In this document: in pieces, positions 44,001 to 51,495 of the stretch
How positions within the stretch are numbered: position 1 is the first letter of the stretch
Layout of the letters: each line of letters starts with the position of its first letter
NCBI GenBank assembly: GCA_964587155.1
Contig: CAZPKF010000004.1
Location: forward strand, 1-64,000
Direction of reading: 5' to 3'
DNA from: Hallerella sp964587155
Lineage (GTDB): Bacteria > Fibrobacterota > Fibrobacteria > Fibrobacterales > Fibrobacteraceae
DNA: 64,000 bases
Program-made: the position numbers and the translations under genes
The notes under the pieces: generated by a model
The model's database searches: none
Told to the model about the DNA's origin: nothing
What the model saw: only the letters and a program-made list of their open reading frames with translations

Positions 44001-45096
44001 TCATATCTTCCGTAAACGATTTTTCCATCAATTTTTCATAATCGCTGTAGGGATGTGCCGAACGGATATAAACAGAAGAATTCTTGTCTTTTCCAAAGAC
44101 GATTTTGTCGTAAGTCCCGGAATTGTCGTTCCCGGTGAAAATGCCATTCGGATTGTCTATCCACGTGTTGCCGAAAACTTCAAACGGATTATTTGTTCCA
44201 CTGGAATAAATGACCGCATCGGATGTCGCACAAAAATTCCCTCCAATTTGAGGATGGAATGCGCTTTGGTCTGTCGTCATCTTTCCGTCAAGGGTCACGC
44301 TCCCCGTCACCGAAAATCCCGGAGTCGAAACGCTTCCCATTTCAACGTCGCCCGCAAAATACGCATCGCCGGAAATCGCCGCGTTAAAGCTTGTTGCGTT
44401 TCCCGCAACGTAAAGGTCCTTTCCCTTAAAGCCGTTTTGCGTGCTCAAATTGCCGCCGATGCAAGCCGTTTTTCCAATGCTCAGGTTATTTCCCGAAAGC
44501 GAAGCGTTCCCCGTGACAACAAAGTTGTTTGTGACTTCGTTCGGATTCCCCTCCCAGTTTCCATTCACCAACATCGCCGACGGATTCATGTTGCCATGAT
44601 TTTTCGTGGAGCCGCCAAAATAGGCGTATTCAAAATTCACTTCCGAACCCATTCCCGGCAATTGAACACGGTAAAGCCCCTGCACGTTCAGCACCGCTTC
44701 CACATTGTAAACGCTGCCGTTCCGCGATTTTCCCGAAGACAGCAATTTCAATTTATAAGGCTTTGAATCCGTGTTCGAACCGACAAGCCAAACGTCGTAA
44801 ATTTGCCCGCCCCGCGAAAACGCCGCAATTCGGGAATTCAACTTCACCGGTTTCCGGTTGTCGTCCTCGTATTGTTTCAACAAGGCACCCACATCATTTG
44901 CATGGTAAGTCATCCACGAACGGGCAGCATCGATACCCGCCACTGCCGACTGGTAAGCTTCGTTTGTGCGCATCCGCGATGCCGAGGCATCGCTTTGCCG
45001 CGAAAGCCAACGGAAAGTCGCCGTAGCCGCAATAGTCGCCACTAACATGAACAGCATCACGACAATCAATGAAACGCCTTTCTTCGTATTCGCCAT
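38059..45096 (-). CDS. Giant PilX/GspK-like minor pilin with a multidomain C-terminus
   Basis: 2345 residues. The N-terminus (MANTKKGVSLIVVMLFMLVATIAATATF) is a PilX-like class III signal with the long hydrophobic helix of a minor pilin; ordinary PilX proteins are about 200 residues. Residues about 175-320 hold repeats like NASLSGNNLSIGKTACIGGN, resembling bactofilin-type or beta-helical turns. Later parts include an InlB-B-like module (about 1150-1225: VTLSLKTAADKENFNYWECAS) and a region that looks like a LamG/concanavalin-type beta-sandwich (about 1260-1500). The C-terminus has Cys-bearing Ig-like modules around a Ser-rich linker (SSSSAEESSSSVEESSSSEE). It is the last gene of a fimT-pilV-pilW-pilX series, so it probably caps a type IV pilus or pseudopilus and acts as an adhesin. 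The domain calls are by eye. Confidence 0.78.
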   Translation of the reverse strand: MANTKKGVSLIVVMLFMLVATIAATATFRWLSRQSDASASRMRTNEAYQSAVAGIDAARSWMTYHANDVGALLKQYEDDNRKPVKLNSRIAAFSRGGQIYDVWLVGSNTDSKPYKLKLLSSGKSRNGSVYNVEAVLNVQGLYRVQLPGMGSEVNFEYAYFGGSTKNHGNMNPSAMLVNGNWEGNPNEVTNNFVVTGNASLSGNNLSIGKTACIGGNLSTQNGFKGKDLYVAGNATSFNAAISGDAYFAGDVEMGSVSTPGFSVTGSVTLDGKMTTDQSAFHPQIGGNFCATSDAVIYSSGTNNPFEVFGNTWIDNPNGIFTGNDNSGTYDKIVFGKDKNSSVYIRSAHPYSDYEKLMEKSFTEDMSFRKKCNDNNQRGPYEDTHAKCDYFDPWDNGSYSPYVKVNPAPDKYYLYHLPADTADVEFKSYQNSYWAHCTSGPGSECQSYAYPTTIYAYFVGNQLYYDLGYKWNSFRADLNGSNITGSPYCYKRSDFHPVCGVSPWFKVGGTLKSWTDSPNFCVADSLKSRCDSLWEKKPGCDGSSYKVDDMLQTAESAFSSYASKGCAAGITVWNNDLSKNLNACYEELSGDADKAKENLYNGYLVVKVSYSSKQDPKEPLKGKFIIIVDNQMGQNSLPPTTEDSYVFLLLKEGGNGEIQDAVPGITNKYNYFIYTEKDATKLLFKSTLSGSVYATAENCSKIGDLDIAKIEYNQSLMNSLTQSKIICNADAAVCGGATSSSGASSSEYTMATGKPDAYYTAMAPQLSISLESQYAHKGNLPDDSAEELSSSFIVLPRVAYLPRDPYGKLSDYYKVVSLNSSEPFKETGIRCESLSGGTASIPTVGLMFDRKSTNPELLTKGIYGCTVSAESKATSGEVPFYVVVSGEESSAPEVQFGEAQLQLKKGNSTKVVLTVPTTTAAPANCKVSIIRPAETLGWSVTPMNGISCNGENCTIDINTSAATTEIFDVQNESAITSGLLFQISEVEGCNIGQNNFEYIYNSSSVSVQRKGLAAFCAGPGSANEKCKIGGEYEKWIQSDRPNCSTTEEWVMPNCNDRVTGLKNEDWTCSADGSDFTFVTPSVPNGCEAVIPTASEGNLLRAADLNPENSETYFLYGELKAEAQTFFVGFEGEGIQNSQTISISVTGNGERNHSCSYADYKANSDNCSFAVYTGETVTLSLKTAADKENFNYWECASGLDCPDNSEPFTGDTYVISVTDGDVVMAHFGESDKHCFFDEFKNHGLECSSGNLGGNAEYCIDECAGDVCNVGLGKNSFAKWLLLRGDRNRIEFLNDGKIQYSSTAIREDSKLGESPVMVLSTVMAGLYGTLKAQFQVPMLGGVANESEAMVKKSGFLLRSNSKASEYLLLTIFGNASRELRASLCKQNGDCVEEAAFKQNGSSVSVGSSQIVLLSATFGKVESGKDALQLEVSLDSWSSSKASVVFELPNADLIGSEKLNSRGIHEYVGFSLADPNFKLYGIGWKSDDYASTCWDTYPTVSCSFKAAYAGGIVPQNEETKPWVGLSAWFDSKGCFAKYYYQGKDACGGTQASYSECSSGYLFTEGGPHGVLEPMTLAKAKVSGCALGGEESSWMENAEDDCGSFWVGEFTACSEDVNFIQGSGDGEGIYFPVSALANKATVNLRDASLVLDLSNEQLSEVQVYLYSQNSSDGFSYGSAPVYSLPWTTTQTGSVTFSMDDLMTVDGFDVEHVAGVYIKNVGASSVKVNSVQSSCPNVLRLLNCSAQYVSTSNAWEIAVGVTNPSQVKSFEIKEVGVNLSGNASCDETDALPENHCKWTGNVAMFNWTDNPYGSSETKNYAFQVSLKNAADELVDGSPFECRVTQPSAITATCDGVSKKTVFAGEGLPVFQYSLLNCPEGKGCDYRVVLDASDEILSEKNHEGGSGLATSTTAANIKEKPLTTGTHRFTLESTSADKAFNSCSLEFDVVEAESSSSAEESSSSVEESSSSEELVSSSSAEKQLSVKCGLSMNNYSFGESSTYYRSKDIYIVAQNNVNENESYPLELYEGESSLGEFLLKANTNLSVMLLGKRSVGSYNWTLKYKGVTQCVVYAEVISALSCSVSETEIGLGEPFTWKTLYAGYCRNSSITGNGVSQRNCAESHTITPTEEGTLQYVFHVVDGELGKDSCSQTITVKERAPTITCPADQTEKTGSSVSVLPKALEGCGKGCTYEISLDGNSLKSGTDYSGGAVSFPGESVDGTYSYLFRVSNSEGSDDCNFSVTYSADVMSNSACLGNDNGWPEIKNIVDAGEYKVLHDCKGSQWFYQCSGTVSYGSTTLECNNVEHKDIAVSTMPASGSVLIIPEGSSVSKLGCDRGSGTSPCGTTGITKY

Positions 45097-45106
45097 AAAG
45101 CCTCGC

Positions 45107-46429
45107 TCAGTCCCTGGGACCGTTGCTGGGAACCGGCACGATAATCGAATCGTTCCCCGTTTCGTTTCGCCTGTTGATGATTAACGACAATTGCAGCGCT
45201 TTCACATTTTGTTTGTCCGCTACTTTCAATTCTTTTGTCGAATCAAATTCGTAACCGAATTGCGCCACCCGTTTGAGTGTCAAATGGCTGATGTTCATCG
45301 AGCCTTTCGCTATCATCGGAGAATAACTGGCAAATGTAAAGGCCAAACAGGCGTTTTTCACCGTATCGGGAACCGTAAAGCGCATTTTCCGCGCCGCCGT
45401 GGACTCATCGCCTGTCGGCGGATAAAACATAAAGTCGTCAATGGCAGCCGGGCGTTTTCCGTTCACCAGGCGAAATCCGACGGCCATGTGGTCTCGCCCG
45501 GGAACAAAGGTGCGCATTTCATCGTTTAACGCTTCCAGTTCAAAGGAAATTTCGTATAAAACACCCGGAATGAACATGAAATGATTGTCATCCTGAGCGC
45601 ACAGCTGTTTCCAACCAGCAGAGCTCCCCGTGTTTGTCGTCGCAAAAATCTGATTCACCTTTTTACCGCCGGCGACAATTTCACCCTTTTCCGAATCGTA
45701 ATTGGTCGTAAATCCCGAAATTTTCACCGACTTTCCACCTTTTCCAATTTGCGTCATCAGGTAATCCGTTTCTCCGTAGCGCCCTGCAAAGTCAAATTCC
45801 TCCATGCCTTCGGGAGGGAACATTTGGACCGTTTTGAATTCGGCAGAAGCGGCATTCGTCCGAATGATGGGGAGTCCGGGCAGCACCTGGAACCTTTCCA
45901 CGCCCGTCGCCATTTCCACCGCTTCCGGATCGTCTGATTTGGAACACGGATCATCGGCGGCAAAAGAATACCCGGGACTCTTTTCTAGGACTTTGCACGT
46001 GCGGTAAAGCGTTTCATTCTCGACATACCACGAAACTTCTTCGATAGAAACAAAAGAACCGTCATGGTCATAACGCATCCGGCGAAACGTGAGCGCACTG
46101 TCGTTTTCAATCAAAAACGAAGAGGAATCCGCCAAGGATTTATCCGCATTGAACGGATCCATGTAAATTTTATCCACATTCGCCACATAAAACACATCTG
46201 TCGCCGCCACGGCAGACTCTTCTTTTGAACTCTTCGCCCCCATTTGCGAAACGTCATCCCGGAAAATCGCCGCCACATTCGAAGCCTCTTCCGACGCTTT
46301 GAGCATGTTCTGGGTGCGCACGCGGAACTTGGTGCTGTTGGAAAAAGCCTCGCCAGCAATCAAAACCACGATGCCTATCATCGCGATGTAAACAACCAGT
46401 TCCATCAAAGTGAAGCCGTTCTTTTTCAT
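45107..46429 (-). CDS. PilW/GspJ-like minor pilin
   Basis: 440 residues from ATG 46429 (MKKNGFTLMELVVYIAMIGIVVLIAGEAF), a textbook prepilin signal with cleavage G|FTLMEL and Glu at +5. The open frame extends upstream but the signal must be N-terminal. At 440 residues it is longer than typical PilW (about 200-350). The C-terminal part contains GVLYEISFELEALNDEMRTFVPGRDHMAVGFRL, resembling a carbohydrate-binding-like beta-sandwich, though this is tentative. The start overlaps the previous gene's stop as ATGA. It lies 10 bp upstream of the giant PilX-like gene. Confidence 0.85.
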   Translation of the reverse strand: MKKNGFTLMELVVYIAMIGIVVLIAGEAFSNSTKFRVRTQNMLKASEEASNVAAIFRDDVSQMGAKSSKEESAVAATDVFYVANVDKIYMDPFNADKSLADSSSFLIENDSALTFRRMRYDHDGSFVSIEEVSWYVENETLYRTCKVLEKSPGYSFAADDPCSKSDDPEAVEMATGVERFQVLPGLPIIRTNAASAEFKTVQMFPPEGMEEFDFAGRYGETDYLMTQIGKGGKSVKISGFTTNYDSEKGEIVAGGKKVNQIFATTNTGSSAGWKQLCAQDDNHFMFIPGVLYEISFELEALNDEMRTFVPGRDHMAVGFRLVNGKRPAAIDDFMFYPPTGDESTAARKMRFTVPDTVKNACLAFTFASYSPMIAKGSMNISHLTLKRVAQFGYEFDSTKELKVADKQNVKALQLSLIINRRNETGNDSIIVPVPSNGPRD

Positions 46430-46884
46430 CGGATAATCCTCGATATTTGAATGGACTGCGTCGAACTTTTGAATGGCCACGAAACAGTCACATCAATCCG
46501 CTTGGCATAGACATGAGAAACTTTGTCGTATTCCGAAGAATCCGTCGCGGTAAAGGCGGTATCCGGAGAAACGGCGATGACGGCATCGTAAAGGACTGTC
46601 ATATCGTGCGAAATCAGACCGGGCTGCCCACGCCATGTCCGTGGAATGTCTTCGATTTTCACCGTATCTTGCAACGAGGTCAACCCGACGCGGCTGAGCG
46701 AATCAATAACCTGCTGGGCAACTTCGACAGCCCCGTCCCGTCCGCGGATGCGCAGCAACGTTTCACGGTTGCCGGATTGCAAATTGTTCACCGCCAAATA
46801 CAAGAACCCCAAAACGGCTATCGCGACAAGCACTTCCATGATGCCGATTCCCTTTTTCATTTTATTTTTGAACGCCAGATCCAT
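46426..46884 (-). CDS. PilV/GspI-like minor pilin
   Basis: 152 residues from ATG 46884 (MDLAFKNKMKKGIGIMEVLVAIAVLGFLYLAVNN), which has GAGG 5 nt upstream. Prepilin cleavage after the first Gly (KKG|IGIMEV) puts Glu at +5, as required. The mature protein (QSGNRETLLRIRGRDGAVEVAQQVIDSLSRVG...) has the size and helix-plus-globular layout of PilV/GspI. It overlaps both neighbours: its start lies 7 bp upstream of... inside the end region of the FimT-like gene, and its stop overlaps the PilW-like start as ATGA. Confidence 0.82.
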   Translation of the reverse strand: MDLAFKNKMKKGIGIMEVLVAIAVLGFLYLAVNNLQSGNRETLLRIRGRDGAVEVAQQVIDSLSRVGLTSLQDTVKIEDIPRTWRGQPGLISHDMTVLYDAVIAVSPDTAFTATDSSEYDKVSHVYAKRIDVTVSWPFKSSTQSIQISRIIR

Positions 46885-46891
46885 GGGAACC

Positions 46892-47416
46892 TCACAAATC
46901 GCTGAATCCGTCAGAAGAACCTTTTTGGGGGAGAATCGCATTCTTCATTTTTTCCTTGACAGCGGCACCGTAAAGATTTTCGTTCCCGTATTTAGCCGCC
47001 CAATAACCTTCAAACGGCATCGCCGAAAGACCAAAGCGGGGAACAAATTCCGCTCCTTCTGCCCAATTTTCCCCAGGCAAGCCTTCTACCGAAGCATCCA
47101 CAAGGGAAACCCCAACGACCATTTCCAAACTGTCTATGGGATCCCCGGAATCCGAGTTTGCACAGCTAGCCCGATATGTCACAAGCATTTTGTCCGTTTT
47201 CTTTTTGACGCAAAGCGTATCGTTGAGTTGCCGCGCCCGATTGGCAGTCGACTCTGCGTAAGCGGCTAGATTAAAGGCAGCATCCTTAATACGACTGTTC
47301 GCAATCGCTCCCTGCAAGCCACCGTAGCCCACAGCAGAAAGAATCCCGATCATCGCAACGACAGTCAGGACTTCAACAAGCGTATAACCGCATTTTGCCA
47401 GAATACTTTTTTCCAC
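46892..47416 (-). CDS. FimT/GspH-like minor pilin
   Basis: 174 residues from a GTG at 47416 (MEKSILAKCGYTLVEVLTVVAMIGILSAVGYGGL). The prepilin cleavage site is G|YTLVEV, with Glu at +5, followed by the hydrophobic helix. Later sequence (SRIKDAAFNLAAYAESTANRARQLNDTL) is the conserved GspH/FimT helix. No Shine-Dalgarno is present; a TATAAA box lies 8 nt upstream, compatible with a leaderless GTG start. It is the first gene of the minor-pilin operon and ends 7 bp before the PilV-like start. Confidence 0.85.
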   Translation of the reverse strand: MEKSILAKCGYTLVEVLTVVAMIGILSAVGYGGLQGAIANSRIKDAAFNLAAYAESTANRARQLNDTLCVKKKTDKMLVTYRASCANSDSGDPIDSLEMVVGVSLVDASVEGLPGENWAEGAEFVPRFGLSAMPFEGYWAAKYGNENLYGAAVKEKMKNAILPQKGSSDGFSDL

Positions 47417-47473
47417 TCTATAAATTTATACAATTCCACGCTTTAGCGTAAAAAAAAGGAAACAAGGAAAGGT

Positions 47474-47499
47474 AAAAAACGGCTTTTTGGCCGTTTTAA
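47474..47499 (-). terminator. Intrinsic terminator after dnaA
   Basis: On the minus strand AAAACGGC pairs with GCCGTTTT around CAAAAA, followed by TT and ACC. It lies 4 bp beyond the dnaA stop and about 60 bp before the minor-pilin operon start. Confidence 0.8.
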
Positions 47500-47502
47500 A
47501 CA

Positions 47503-48942
47503 TCAAATAGCGAAAGTTTCCTTCAATTTTTCGACTTTTTCGGCAAATTCTGGCTCTCTGCGCATTTCGCGCTCGACCGATTTGATATTCGCTATGACCG
47601 TCGAATAGTCCCGTCCAAAATGGAATCCGATATTCGAAAGGGATTCTTTGGTCAATTCGCGGCAAAGGTACATGGCCACTTTCCGCGGATACGAAATCGA
47701 CTGAACCCGGGTGTTCGCCCGGAGCGATTCCACAGAAACCTTATACGAAAGAGCGACGACTTCTTTAATGGACTGAATGGTCGGAAGTTGCCTGTCCGCA
47801 GCTTCCGCAGACAATGCGACATTGCAAGAGCCGCAGAGTTCCTTGAACGATTCCAGAGTCAGATTCACTCCCAGCAAATCTTGGTAAGCGAGAAGTTTTG
47901 TCACGACGCCTTCGATTTCACGGACATTCCCCTGCTGATGGGTCGCCGCCCAATGAAAAATGCGTTCCCGCTCTTGTTCCGGGATTTGCAAATCCTTCGC
48001 CTTTTTGCGGAAAATGTTCAAACGGGTTTTCAAGTCGGGCGTATTCACCGCGACGACGTTCGAATCAAACCGGGAGAATCCCTCGTACAGATTGGGAATT
48101 TCGGATGGGCGCCTGTCTGCGCAAAAAACGGTTTGCCGTCCCTCGGAAACGCGCTTTTGCAGCACGTCGAACAGAGCCTTTTCCGTTGCTCCGCGGCCAA
48201 TGCCCGCTAAAACTTGGATATCGTCTAAAAGCAAGAGCTGCGGTTCTTCATAGGTGTAACGCAATTTCGAGAGTGCCTCGGCGCGGTCTTCGCGCGATGC
48301 CGAAGTTTGCGTCAACATGAAGTCTTTTAAAAAACGTTCCGCCGTTTGGAAAACGACCCGGGGAGCCGTTCCGTATTTGATTGCGTAACGGCCAATCGAC
48401 TGGAGCAGATGGGTTTTTCCGACTCCCGTTTTTCCAAAAAGAAAAAACGGATTCATCGTACATTCCCGCGGATTTTCGGCAATGGTACGGCACATGGTCA
48501 ACGCCAACCGATTCGAATCGCCCTCGACAAAGGTGTCAAAGGAATATTGTGGGTAAAAAGATGCCAGAGTCAGCGCATTTTCTCGCTCTTCCCGGCTGAA
48601 TTTCGGTTTTCGTACAGCCGAAGGCGTCTCTGAAGACGACAGGGAGAGGACTGGAGCGGGCTGACTTTTGGCTGCTACGGAAATTTCGTACCGGGAAACG
48701 CCCTCCGACACCTTACGGAGCGCGTCGAGCAGGGCTTCTTTGAAGTGTCCATCGATCCACGTGACCACCAAATCGTTCGCCGCGACCAATTTTGCACAAT
48801 CGCCCTCCACCGAATCCAAACGGATGTTTCCGAACCACATTTCGACAGCGGCAGAAGAAAGCGTATTGCGCAAACAAGCGAGAACAGAGGACCAAAGGTC
48901 CTGCTGAACTTCTGACAAACGAATCACATTATCTATCGACAT
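47503..48942 (-). CDS. dnaA: Chromosomal replication initiator protein DnaA
   Basis: 479 residues. Domain I runs about 10-85 (LWSSVLACLRNTLSSAAVEMWFGNIRLDSV). The AAA+ core has Walker A GKTGVGKT (170-177), Walker B LLLLDDIQVLAG (about 240) and the sensor region FCADRRPSEIPNLYEGFSRFDSN. The DNA-binding domain IV ends with RVQSISYPRKVAMYLCRELTKESLSNIGFHFGRDYSTVIANIKSVE, the DnaA signature. That signature reads GFHFGRDYSTVI where most have GRxFGGRDHTTV, a mild divergence. It binds DnaA boxes at oriC. No dnaN, recF or gyrB follows; the downstream gene is a minor pilin. Confidence 0.93.
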   Translation of the reverse strand: MSIDNVIRLSEVQQDLWSSVLACLRNTLSSAAVEMWFGNIRLDSVEGDCAKLVAANDLVVTWIDGHFKEALLDALRKVSEGVSRYEISVAAKSQPAPVLSLSSSETPSAVRKPKFSREERENALTLASFYPQYSFDTFVEGDSNRLALTMCRTIAENPRECTMNPFFLFGKTGVGKTHLLQSIGRYAIKYGTAPRVVFQTAERFLKDFMLTQTSASREDRAEALSKLRYTYEEPQLLLLDDIQVLAGIGRGATEKALFDVLQKRVSEGRQTVFCADRRPSEIPNLYEGFSRFDSNVVAVNTPDLKTRLNIFRKKAKDLQIPEQERERIFHWAATHQQGNVREIEGVVTKLLAYQDLLGVNLTLESFKELCGSCNVALSAEAADRQLPTIQSIKEVVALSYKVSVESLRANTRVQSISYPRKVAMYLCRELTKESLSNIGFHFGRDYSTVIANIKSVEREMRREPEFAEKVEKLKETFAI

Positions 48943-49288
48943 TTCAACCTAACACACACCAAAAAGTTTTTCTTTATTTTTCGCCCTGCAATTTAACTAA
49001 AACAGCCCAAAAGGGCGAAAATTTTTCAAAAAAAACAGAAAACGGCGATATTTGCCAAATTTAAGGGGAAGCCTTTTTATGGTCAATTACAGCCCAAACA
49101 ATGCCCCAAACACACCCGTGCATATTCCAGTCAAAATCACAATCTATCCACAGATATTTTGATAAAAACCCCTTGCCAAAAATCCACATTCAAACATAGA
49201 CACGGAAAAAAAACGGTCCACTGAAAAAAAACTTCTTCTTTTTCGCCCCCAAAGCGTCTATTCCCTAGACTCTTTTTAAAGGAAGCCT
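48943..49288. other. AT-rich 346-bp gap between divergent dnaA and helicase genes
   Basis: No gene seen. Holds a near-match to the DnaA box (CTATCCACA 49144-49152), a weaker AAATCCACA at 49180-49188, several A/T runs, and a GCCC-aaaa-GGGC hairpin (about 49002-49014) inside a longer TTTTCGCCC...GGGCGAAAA pairing in the dnaA leader. It could hold the dnaA promoter or a minimal origin; two weak boxes are too few for a firm oriC call. Confidence 0.4.
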
Positions 49289-51487
49289 ATGAACACCCGA
49301 AACGAAATGGAATGCCAAATTTTACACGGTCTCAACAGCGACCAAAGGCGCGCCGTCCTCTTCGACCATCAAAAAGGCGGTCCCTTATTGATTCTCGCCG
49401 CCGCAGGCTCGGGAAAAACATCCGTACTCACCCGCCGGATTCAGTGGCGAATTTTACAAGGTGCCGCACCCGAATCCCTACTTGCGCTGACATTCACCGC
49501 CAAAGCGGCCGCCGAGATGCGGGAGCGCGTACAAAAACTGTTCCCCGCAGCCAACATCCGGCTGAGCACATTCCATTCGCTTGCCTATGCGATTCTCCGC
49601 GAAAAATTCGGCGGAAAGTTCGGATGGGAACTGGCCGGATTTCACAAAGCGCCGCGGCCCTCGGAAAATGCCGGAGAACATTTCGCCTGCGAGCTGGCGG
49701 AGCACCGGATTTCCCCAGAGAAACTCCCGCGCGATGAGCTATTCAACCCGGAACTTCCAACCAAACTCGTCCGCAAACTCTCGCCCATCCGGAAAGGCGT
49801 TTTGAATTCGGGAAAAATCGTTTTCGAAGACCTCATTTACCTGTCGACCGACCTGATTTTGCGAAATTCCGCCGTGCGAATAGAAATTCAGCAACGCTAC
49901 AGAGAAGTCCTTGTAGACGAATATCAAGACATCAATCCTTCGCAATACAGACTAGTGCGCGCCATCCTCGGAGAAAACCGGAACCTATTCGCCGTCGGCG
50001 ACGACGACCAGGCCATTTACGGGTTCCGCGGAGCGGACATCGGCAATGTTTTCCGCTTTTGCAAAGACTTTTCCCAGTCTACGTTGTTGCGCCTCGAATG
50101 GAATTACCGCTCCGTTCCCCAGATTCTTTACCTCGCCAACCGGATTTTTGAAAGCAAGTCGCTTCTTCTGCGCAAAACGCTGCGGGCCGGCAACAGCTCG
50201 AATGCGCCGTTATTTGCCGAGAACAGAACGCCGGAACTTTGGACGTGCGAAAATCCTCAAACAGAAATTCTCCGCATCGTTTCGAAAATCCGCGAATTGC
50301 GCGAAGCGTATGACTTGGATTACGGAAATTTCGCCATTTTAGTCCGCTACAACAGGCAGCGCCTTTATTACGAAGAAGCCCTGGACAGTTTCCGCATTCC
50401 CCTATTCCGCGCAGAAGATGCCGAAACGCCGGAAATTCCCGGCGTACATGTCGAAACAGTCCACGGTTCAAAAGGTCTGCAATACACAGTCGTCTTTTAC
50501 GCGGGCCTTGCCGAATCCCTGACCCCCGGCGAATGTGAAGGTTCCCGAAAAGAGCGGAAACGGCAATTCGAAGAAGAAAAACGCCTGTTTTACGTGGGAG
50601 TGACTCGCGCAGAGGCGTGCCTCATTTTGCTATATTGTAAACGCCGGTTTTGGAAAGGCCGATTAACCGAATTCAAGCCGTCACGCTTTCTCAAATTTTT
50701 AGAGCATCCGCTTCCGGAGAAATCGACCATGCCTCTGTTCTTGTTCAAGATTCGCGCCGTCGTCCTGATTTTGGGTTACATGCTGTTTGCCATGCCGCCA
50801 TTTCTTTTCCGCTGCCTCTTTTTGCGCAAATCGATCCCCGCCTGGGTGGAGTTCCGGGTACAAACCTTCACCAAATTTTGCTTCCGCGTTTTGCGCGTCC
50901 AGATAGAAATCGAAAACCAGTCCGCACTTTCCCGTGTTGACTGGAGCCGCCCCGTCGTCGTCGTCGGAAACCACCAGTCCTATTTCGACATTCCCATCGT
51001 CTTTTTGACATTGGGCCGCACCATCGGATTCATGGCGAAAAAGACACTCACCTACATTCCCTTTCTGAATTTCTGGATGAAGCAATTGCACTGCGTCTTT
51101 TTAGACCGAAAAAATCCGCGGGCGGGAGTCGAATTGAAAAAGCGGATAGAATCTTCGAACGAAATTCCCCACGTATTTATCTTTCCCGAAGGGACGCGCA
51201 GCAAGGACGGAGCCGTACACGCGTTCAAAAGCGGAGCGTTCCGGCTGGCCGCCGATTTAGACGCAATCATTCTGCCGATTTACATTCAAGGTTCCCGCAA
51301 CACGTGGGAATCCCGGAAGTCCTCCGGAAAAATTCAAGTCCATTCGACCGTCTTGGAACCCATCGACGTCAAGAGCCTTGCCGCCGAAAAATCCGTAAAC
51401 CCCAAAACGGAACTAGCCCCGCGCGTGTTCGCCCTGTTCCAGGACGCCGCCCGGACAAACCAGGACGCCGCCCGGACAAAAGCTTAA
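49289..51487 (+). CDS. UvrD-like helicase fused in frame to a PlsC acyltransferase
   Basis: 732 residues in one frame. Residues 1-480 are a superfamily 1 helicase: motif I AAAGSGKTSVLTRRI, II VDEYQDINPSQ, III GDDDQAIYGFRGAD, IV LEWNYRS, V VETVHGSKGLQYTVVF and VI EEEKRLFYVGVTRAEACL. The segment between IV and V is very short, so the usual 2B domain is absent. From 481 (MPLFLFKIRAVVLILGYMLFA) a 1-acylglycerol-3-phosphate acyltransferase follows, with membrane segments, HQSYFD (the HX4D motif) and FPEGTRS. ATG 50729 has a GGAGA 8 nt upstream, so the acyltransferase could also start by itself. Whether a real bifunctional protein is made is unknown. Confidence 0.8.
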   Translation: MNTRNEMECQILHGLNSDQRRAVLFDHQKGGPLLILAAAGSGKTSVLTRRIQWRILQGAAPESLLALTFTAKAAAEMRERVQKLFPAANIRLSTFHSLAYAILREKFGGKFGWELAGFHKAPRPSENAGEHFACELAEHRISPEKLPRDELFNPELPTKLVRKLSPIRKGVLNSGKIVFEDLIYLSTDLILRNSAVRIEIQQRYREVLVDEYQDINPSQYRLVRAILGENRNLFAVGDDDQAIYGFRGADIGNVFRFCKDFSQSTLLRLEWNYRSVPQILYLANRIFESKSLLLRKTLRAGNSSNAPLFAENRTPELWTCENPQTEILRIVSKIRELREAYDLDYGNFAILVRYNRQRLYYEEALDSFRIPLFRAEDAETPEIPGVHVETVHGSKGLQYTVVFYAGLAESLTPGECEGSRKERKRQFEEEKRLFYVGVTRAEACLILLYCKRRFWKGRLTEFKPSRFLKFLEHPLPEKSTMPLFLFKIRAVVLILGYMLFAMPPFLFRCLFLRKSIPAWVEFRVQTFTKFCFRVLRVQIEIENQSALSRVDWSRPVVVVGNHQSYFDIPIVFLTLGRTIGFMAKKTLTYIPFLNFWMKQLHCVFLDRKNPRAGVELKKRIESSNEIPHVFIFPEGTRSKDGAVHAFKSGAFRLAADLDAIILPIYIQGSRNTWESRKSSGKIQVHSTVLEPIDVKSLAAEKSVNPKTELAPRVFALFQDAARTNQDAARTKA
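51439..51480 (+). repeat. In-frame 21-bp tandem repeat at the end of the acyltransferase
   Basis: CCAGGACGCCGCCCGGACAAA occurs twice back to back, encoding the C-terminal QDAARTN-QDAART. Copies are identical, so this is a recent slippage duplication that adds 7 residues. Confidence 0.92.
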
Positions 51488-51495
51488 TTGCGGAG

